A stretch of DNA of 64,000 nucleotides from Hypericibacter sp050729195. GTDB lineage: Bacteria; Pseudomonadota; Alphaproteobacteria; Dongiales; Dongiaceae. The first letter of the stretch is position 1. Each line of letters starts with the position of its first letter. The DNA lies in assembly GCF_050729195.1 (NCBI RefSeq), contig NZ_JBOHKS010000262.1:17972-81971 (forward strand), in the 5' to 3' direction. The notes under the pieces were generated by a model. The model was not told the origin of the DNA. It saw only the letters and a program-made list of their open reading frames with translations, and made no database searches. Shown piece after piece: positions 59,758-64,000 of the stretch. The translations under genes were made by a program, and so were the position numbers.

Positions 59758-60540
59758 ATGACCAACGCCAAGCTGCTCGAAGGCCGTCTCGCTCTGGTGA
59801 CCGGCGGCGGTTCCGGAATCGGCCGCGCGATCGTGGCGGCGCTCGCGGGTGCCGGCGCCCGGGTCTTCGTGACCGACAAGAACGGCGACGCCGCGGCCGC
59901 CGTGGCGCGCGAGTTCGACGGCAAGCCGCTCTCGGCCGCCCTCGACGTGACGGACGCGGCCGCGACCGCCCGGGTCTTCGACGAAGCCTGGAAGCACCTG
60001 GGCGGGCTCGACATCGTTTGCGCCAATGCCGGCATCTCGACCATGAATCCGGTGGTGGATCTGACCGAGGCCGAGTGGGACGCCAACATGGACGTCAATG
60101 CCAAGGGCGTGTTCCTGACTGACCAGGCGGCGGTCCGGCGCTGGCGCCAGGCCGATCGCCCGGGGGTCATCGTCAACACCGCGTCGCTGGCAGCCAAGGT
60201 CGGCGCGCCGCTGCTGGCCCACTACTCGGCCAGCAAGTTCGCGGTGCTGGGCTTCACCCAGGCGCTCGCGCGCGAGGTGTCGAAGCATGGCATCCGCGTC
60301 AATTGCGTCTGTCCCGGCTTCGTGCGCACCGGCATGCAGGAGCGCGAGATCGTCTGGGAGGCGAAGCTGCGCGGCATGACGCCCGACGCCGTGCGTCAGG
60401 AATACATCTCGCTGACGCCGCTGGGCCGGATCGAGGAGCCCGAGGACGTGGCCGATATCGTGCTGTTCCTGGCGAGCGACCTCTCGCGCTTCCTCACCGG
60501 CGAGGCGGTCAATGCCAGCGGCGGCGTCTCGATGGATTGA
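59758..60540 (+). CDS. SDR-family oxidoreductase of the sugar operon
   Basis: A 260-residue classical SDR with TGGGSGIG at about residues 15-22, Asp at the end of beta-2 (FVTDKNGD) suggesting NAD(H), CANAGIS, a Ser in NTASLAAK and the catalytic HYSASKF. It lies 27 bases after the kinase gene, with GGGGAG before the ATG. It probably oxidises a sugar alcohol or reduces a keto-sugar so that the kinase can act on the product. The reaction direction is unknown. Confidence 0.92.
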   Translation: MTNAKLLEGRLALVTGGGSGIGRAIVAALAGAGARVFVTDKNGDAAAAVAREFDGKPLSAALDVTDAAATARVFDEAWKHLGGLDIVCANAGISTMNPVVDLTEAEWDANMDVNAKGVFLTDQAAVRRWRQADRPGVIVNTASLAAKVGAPLLAHYSASKFAVLGFTQALAREVSKHGIRVNCVCPGFVRTGMQEREIVWEAKLRGMTPDAVRQEYISLTPLGRIEEPEDVADIVLFLASDLSRFLTGEAVNASGGVSMD

Positions 60541-60561
60541 GGCGAGGGCAGGAGGGGTGCG

Positions 60562-60588
60562 ATGAGCAACGGGATGCAGGCGTCATGA
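60562..60588 (+). other. Eight-codon minigene coupled to the permease start
   Basis: GGAGGGG (60551-60557) lies 4 bases before an ATG at 60562, which encodes MSNGMQAS and stops at 60586-60588. Its stop overlaps the permease ATG (ATGA at 60585-60588). The permease itself has no good ribosome-binding site of its own, so ribosomes may be delivered by this tiny reading frame. Confidence 0.5.
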
Positions 60589-61391
60589 GGAAGGGCAGGA
60601 ACATCGTTCCGCATCTGCTCCTGGTGCTGTTCTCGCTCTATATCCTGCTGCCGCCGCTCTGGGTGCTGCGCACCAGCTTTGTGCCGGATTCGCTGGCCTA
60701 TCAGACCTCGCTCTTTCCGGGCCTGACGCTCGCCAACTATGTCAAGCTCTTCGCCAAGGACGATTTTGCGCTGGCCTATCAGGACAGCTTCATGGCGGCG
60801 CTGGGTTCGACCTTGCTGGCCCTGCCGCTGGCCGCCATGACGGGCTATGCCTTCGCGCGCTTCCGCACCGGCGGGCAGGCGAGCCGCTTCATCGTGCTGG
60901 CGACCCAGATGCTGCCGCCGGTCGCAATCGTGCTGCCGGTTTTTGCGATCTTCCGGCTCGCGGGCCTGACCAACTCGGTGCCGGGCCTGATGATCGCCTA
61001 TGCCGCCGTCAATCTGCCATTCCTCACCTGGATCCTGATGGGCTTCTTCGAAGGCGTGCCGGTCGAGCTCGAATGGGCGGCCATGACCGATGGCGCCACG
61101 GCCTGGGGCGCCTTCTGGCGCATCGTGATCCCGGTCTCGCTGCCAGGGCTCGCCGCCGCCGGCGTGCTGGGCTTCATCCTCGCCTGGAACGAGTTCCTCT
61201 TCGCCCTGGTCCTGACCGGACCGACCACCGCCACCATCCCGGTCGCGCTCTCGGGGCTCCAGTCACAGAACGGCGTGCAGATCGCCGAGGTGTCGGCCGG
61301 CGTGGTGCTGGGCGTGGCGCCGCTGCTGATCGCCTCGCGCTTCATCCAGAGATATCTCGTCAGCGGCCTGACCTTCGGCGCGATCAAGTAG
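60585..61391 (+). CDS. Carbohydrate ABC permease (MalG/UgpE type)
   Basis: A 268-residue permease with about six membrane helices. The EAA coupling loop is EWAAMTDGATAWGAFWRIVIPVSLPG and the C terminus ends ISGLTFGAIK-like (YLVSGLTFGAIK), the hallmark of the MalG-type subunit. The start is the ATG at 60585; longer frames upstream lie inside the SDR gene. The MalG-type gene precedes the binding-protein gene and the MalF-type gene follows it, the reverse of the usual order. Confidence 0.92.
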   Translation: MRKGRNIVPHLLLVLFSLYILLPPLWVLRTSFVPDSLAYQTSLFPGLTLANYVKLFAKDDFALAYQDSFMAALGSTLLALPLAAMTGYAFARFRTGGQASRFIVLATQMLPPVAIVLPVFAIFRLAGLTNSVPGLMIAYAAVNLPFLTWILMGFFEGVPVELEWAAMTDGATAWGAFWRIVIPVSLPGLAAAGVLGFILAWNEFLFALVLTGPTTATIPVALSGLQSQNGVQIAEVSAGVVLGVAPLLIASRFIQRYLVSGLTFGAIK

Positions 61392-61493
61392 GAGAGCATT
61401 CGGACCACCCGCATTACCGGCCCAGATCCAAGCCCGGCGGAATCAAGCCGGGCGCAACGAGAGTCGATCGATCAGACACAAGGGAGGATACCC

Positions 61494-62786
61494 ATGAGGT
61501 TTAGACATTTGACGGCCTGGCTCGGCGGCATTTCGCTCGCCGCGCTGATGACGGCGGGCACGACGGTCGCCCATGCCGACCAGATCACGCTCCACGCCTT
61601 GATGGAGGATGTGCCGGAGACGCAGATCATCGAGGCGATGCTGCCGCAGTTCGAGAAGGACACCGGCATCAAGGTCGAGTTCCAGAAGCTGGTCTATTCG
61701 GAGATGCATGACAAGCTGGTGACGCAGCTCACCGGCAGCAGCAGCTACTACAATGTGCTGGAGGTCGACTTCCTCTGGGCCGGCGAGTTTCCCGAAGCCG
61801 GCTGGCTCGCCGATTTGAAGCCCTTCGTCGACAAGAGCGGATTCGATCTCAAGCCCTTCTTCCCCTCGATGCTCGATCTGGTCGGGAACCATAAGGGCAC
61901 GCTCTATATGATCCCCATGTACAACTACTCGATGGGGCTCATCTATCGCACCGACCTGCTGGCCGATGCGAAGCTGGCGGCGGCTTACAAGACCGCGACC
62001 GGCAAGGATCTCGCCTTGCCGGCCTCGCTCGCCGACTATGTGGCGCTCAGCAAATTCATGAAGGCCACTGCCGGCGTTGCCGGTGCGGCGATGCAGGGCC
62101 AGCGTGGCGATCCCAACAGCATGGAGTTCTCGAACTATCTCTTCTCCGCCGGAGGCGCCTATCTCGATAAGGACCGCAAGGTGGTGCTGAACAGCCCCGA
62201 GGGCCTGAAGGCGCTGGAGCTCTATGTCGATAACATCAAGAACGGCGCCCAGCAGGGCGCCCTCTCGGCGACGCTCGACGACACCTATCGCCTGATGTGC
62301 GACGGCAAGGCCTTCAGCATGGTCACCTACTGGTGGATGCTGCCGCAGCTCGACAGCAAGGAAAAATGCCCGAACGTCGCCGGCAAGGTGGCGCTCGCCG
62401 TCATGCCGGGCGGGCATGGCGAGAGCGGCGGCTGGGGCTGGGCCATTCCGAAGAACGAGAGCCCGGAGCTGCAAGAGGCGGCCTGGAAGTTCATCAGCTG
62501 GGTCCAGGGCGAGAAGATCTCGATCGCCCGCGCTCTCGAAGGCCATGCGCCGGTCCGCAGCGACACCTATGAGAACAAGGACGTGCTGGCGAAATTCCCC
62601 TTCTACAAGCAGGCGCTGGACGTGGTGGCGAGCGGGGACGCCTTCCCGATCTTCGCCTATTCGGCGCAGTACGAGGACGTGCTGGGCCGTCAGCTTTCGC
62701 TGGCGGGCTCGGGCGATTCCAAGCCGGCCGACGCGCTCAAGGAAGCGGCGGACGGGCTGGATGGCCTGATGAAGAAAGCGCAGTAG
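61494..62786 (+). CDS. Carbohydrate ABC substrate-binding protein (family 1)
   Basis: A 430-residue binding protein. A signal peptide (cleavage after AHA, near residue 29) is followed by DQITLHALMEDVPETQIIEAMLPQFEKDTGIKV and YYNVLEVDFLWAGEFPEAGWLADLKPF, typical of the MalE-like family 1 group. GGGAGG precedes the ATG. It sits between the two permease genes and is followed by a perfect hairpin. The ligand is likely a sugar or polyol but cannot be named. Confidence 0.92.
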   Translation: MRFRHLTAWLGGISLAALMTAGTTVAHADQITLHALMEDVPETQIIEAMLPQFEKDTGIKVEFQKLVYSEMHDKLVTQLTGSSSYYNVLEVDFLWAGEFPEAGWLADLKPFVDKSGFDLKPFFPSMLDLVGNHKGTLYMIPMYNYSMGLIYRTDLLADAKLAAAYKTATGKDLALPASLADYVALSKFMKATAGVAGAAMQGQRGDPNSMEFSNYLFSAGGAYLDKDRKVVLNSPEGLKALELYVDNIKNGAQQGALSATLDDTYRLMCDGKAFSMVTYWWMLPQLDSKEKCPNVAGKVALAVMPGGHGESGGWGWAIPKNESPELQEAAWKFISWVQGEKISIARALEGHAPVRSDTYENKDVLAKFPFYKQALDVVASGDAFPIFAYSAQYEDVLGRQLSLAGSGDSKPADALKEAADGLDGLMKKAQ

Positions 62787-62803
62787 CGCACAATCCGGGC
62801 GCT

Positions 62804-62830
62804 GGCGGAGACCCATCATGGGTCTCCGCC
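62804..62830 (+). terminator. Perfect hairpin after the sugar binding-protein gene
   Basis: Arms GGCGGAGACCCA (62804-62815) and TGGGTCTCCGCC (62819-62830) form a 12-bp stem with a 3-base loop, 17 bases after the stop and 25 bases before the next ATG. No T run follows, so it is more likely an RNA-stabilising or attenuating intercistronic stem than a full terminator. Confidence 0.65.
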
Positions 62831-62855
62831 GATGCCTTCAAGTCCATAGGAACCC

Positions 62856-63761
62856 ATGACCGATCTGGCGATTAAAACGGCGCGGCCAAGGCGAACGAAG
62901 GACCGGTGGGCTGTCACCGGCTGGAAGTTCGCGCTCCCGGGCCTGTCGGTGATCGCCATCGTGATGGGATTCCCGCTGGTCTATGCGGTGCTGCTCTCGA
63001 TCTCCAGCTTCACCCTGCTGCATCCGAAGCTGCTGCCCTTCGTCGGGATCGAGAATTTCGCGGCCGTGATGGCCGACGAGTATTTCTGGAACTCGGTCTG
63101 GCTCACCATCAAATATTCCGGCATCACCGTGACGGCCGAGTTCCTGCTGGGACTGGGCGTCGCCGTGATGCTCAATCGCGTGGTGCGTCTCAAGGCCGTC
63201 TATTTCGCCGTGCTCACGATCCCCATGGCCATGTCGCCGGTCAGCGTTGCCCTGATCTGGCATATGCTGCTGCAGCCCAATCTCGGCATCGTCAACCGCC
63301 TGTTCGAGCTGTTCGGCCATCCGGGCTTCGACTGGCTGGGCTCCACCGGCTTCGCCTTCTGGTCGGTGGTGTTCATCGATGTCTGGCAGCAGGTCTCGTT
63401 CGTGATCCTGATCCTGGCCGCGGGGCTGGCCTCGTTGCCACGCGAGCCCTATGAGGCCGCCGCTGTGGACGGCGCCAAGGAATGGCAGCAATTCTGGTAT
63501 CTGACGCTGCCGATGCTGCGGCCGATCGCGGCCATCGCCATCATCATCCAGCTCATCAACGAGTTCCGGACCTATGACCTGGTCTATGTGCTGACCAAGG
63601 GCGGGCCCGGCATCTCGACCGACCTGCTCAGCTACTTTGCCTATAAGCGCGCCTTCCTCGGCCTCGCCATCAATGAAGGCTCGGCGGCCTCTTTCGTGCT
63701 GCTGGGCATGGTGCTGGTGCTGACCGTGCTGTTCTTCCGCATCGTCACGCGCAAGGCCTGA
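62856..63761 (+). CDS. Carbohydrate ABC permease (MalF/UgpA type)
   Basis: A 301-residue permease with a cytoplasmic basic N terminus (KTARPRRTKDRW), about six helices and the coupling loop EAAAVDGAKEWQQFWYLTLPMLRP. It completes the importer with the MalG-type subunit at 60585 and the ATPase at 56248. It is the last gene of the operon; the next coding region is on the minus strand 22 bases away. Confidence 0.93.
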   Translation: MTDLAIKTARPRRTKDRWAVTGWKFALPGLSVIAIVMGFPLVYAVLLSISSFTLLHPKLLPFVGIENFAAVMADEYFWNSVWLTIKYSGITVTAEFLLGLGVAVMLNRVVRLKAVYFAVLTIPMAMSPVSVALIWHMLLQPNLGIVNRLFELFGHPGFDWLGSTGFAFWSVVFIDVWQQVSFVILILAAGLASLPREPYEAAAVDGAKEWQQFWYLTLPMLRPIAAIAIIIQLINEFRTYDLVYVLTKGGPGISTDLLSYFAYKRAFLGLAINEGSAASFVLLGMVLVLTVLFFRIVTRKA

Positions 63762-63783
63762 CGGCGGCGTGGGCCCGGCCCGA

Positions 63784-64000
63784 TCAGGCCGGGAACAGCA
63801 CGATATAGCAGAGGCAGATCGCGCTCACGAAGGCCGCCACCTGCTTCAGCCAGAAGAACGCGGCGCGGCATTGATAGGACACCCACCATTTGTTGTAGGT
63901 GTTGGGCTTGTCTTTCCGGTTGAGCGCCTTGTCGACGGCCCAACTGGCGCTGACATATTGCAGGTAATCGAAGAGGATCGCCGCCGCGGCGGCGACCGCC
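63784..64000 (-). CDS. Membrane protein of unknown function (start outside window)
   Basis: On the minus strand an open frame runs from the window edge to a stop at 63784-63786, giving about 71 C-terminal residues. The sequence has a hydrophobic start (AAILFDYLQYVSASWAVD), a basic loop (NRKDKPNTYNKWWV) and a final hydrophobic helix (WLKQVAAFVSAICLCYIVLF) ending in Pro-Ala. A short membrane protein with at least two helices is likely. No family is recognised; the 5' part is missing. Confidence 0.65.
   Translation of the reverse strand, partial: AVAAAAAILFDYLQYVSASWAVDKALNRKDKPNTYNKWWVSYQCRAAFFWLKQVAAFVSAICLCYIVLFPA

Noticed and set aside
58180..60288. 702-residue minus-strand frame
   Set aside because: It lies antisense to the kinase and SDR genes, which have clear motifs.
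1..64000. Mobile element, prophage, tRNA, rRNA or CRISPR content
   Set aside because: No transposase or integrase frame, no tRNA-like cloverleaf, no rRNA core sequence and no regular repeat-spacer array was recognised by eye; small RNAs cannot be excluded.

Overview
The window is about 64 kb of GC-rich DNA with tightly packed, mostly plus-strand operons, many ATGA or GTGA start/stop overlaps and several GTG or TTG starts. Gene content (many ABC importers, a CoxG-type molybdenum hydroxylase, 5-oxoprolinase PxpABC, M81/MlrC, BtpA/SgcQ, an orphan MsrQ) and a REP palindrome of the kind common in Alphaproteobacteria suggest a soil or plant-associated alphaproteobacterium. The genus cannot be fixed by reading. 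No rRNA, tRNA, CRISPR array, transposase or phage gene was seen. The region looks like chromosomal catabolic gene content.

Layout. 1-7912: sugar or sugar-acid catabolic genes (partial Gfo/Idh/MocA oxidoreductase, xylose-isomerase-like TIM barrel, DUF4432 mutarotase-like protein, SDR, class III CoA-transferase, a leaderless solute-binding-protein-like protein, an enoyl-CoA hydratase homologue, and an FAH-superfamily protein resembling 2-keto-3-deoxy-pentonate dehydratases). 7919-10392 (minus): a small unknown protein and a chemoreceptor. 10998-21608: one long operon with a NicX-like ring-opening dioxygenase, a CoxG protein, a three-subunit molybdenum hydroxylase, an alpha/beta hydrolase and a complete Liv-type ABC importer, best read as uptake and breakdown of an N-heteroaromatic compound. 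21715-28909: single genes (small secreted protein, amino-acid-type binding protein, SYLF protein, PPK2, isochorismatase-type hydrolase) and a pair made of a glutamine-synthetase-like enzyme and a divergent GroEL paralogue lacking two ATPase aspartates. 29092-36888: a spermidine/putrescine-type ABC importer, a GntR/FCD regulator and PxpABC. A 17-bp sequence is shared by both promoter regions. 36952-48435: class III aminotransferase, tartrate dehydrogenase-like enzyme, a ribose-type ABC importer with one permease fused to a strictosidine-synthase-like beta-propeller, a second such propeller, a class IV aminotransferase and a quinone oxidoreductase. 48550-55134: assorted genes (lipoprotein, MsrQ, two unknown proteins, cupin, MFS exporter, MlrC-like protein). 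55235-63761: a DeoR regulator diverging from a sugar ABC/kinase/SDR/BtpA operon. The right edge cuts a minus-strand membrane protein.

How the parts work together. Most operons pair an importer with enzymes for its likely substrate, and three have a candidate local regulator or operator. Strong hairpins lie directly after the binding-protein gene in four separate ABC operons, which would give more binding protein than membrane components. The strongest candidates for new biology are the permease-propeller fusion operon, the altered chaperonin next to a glutamine-synthetase homologue, the NicX/molybdenum-hydroxylase operon, and the GntR regulon joining a polyamine-type importer to 5-oxoprolinase.
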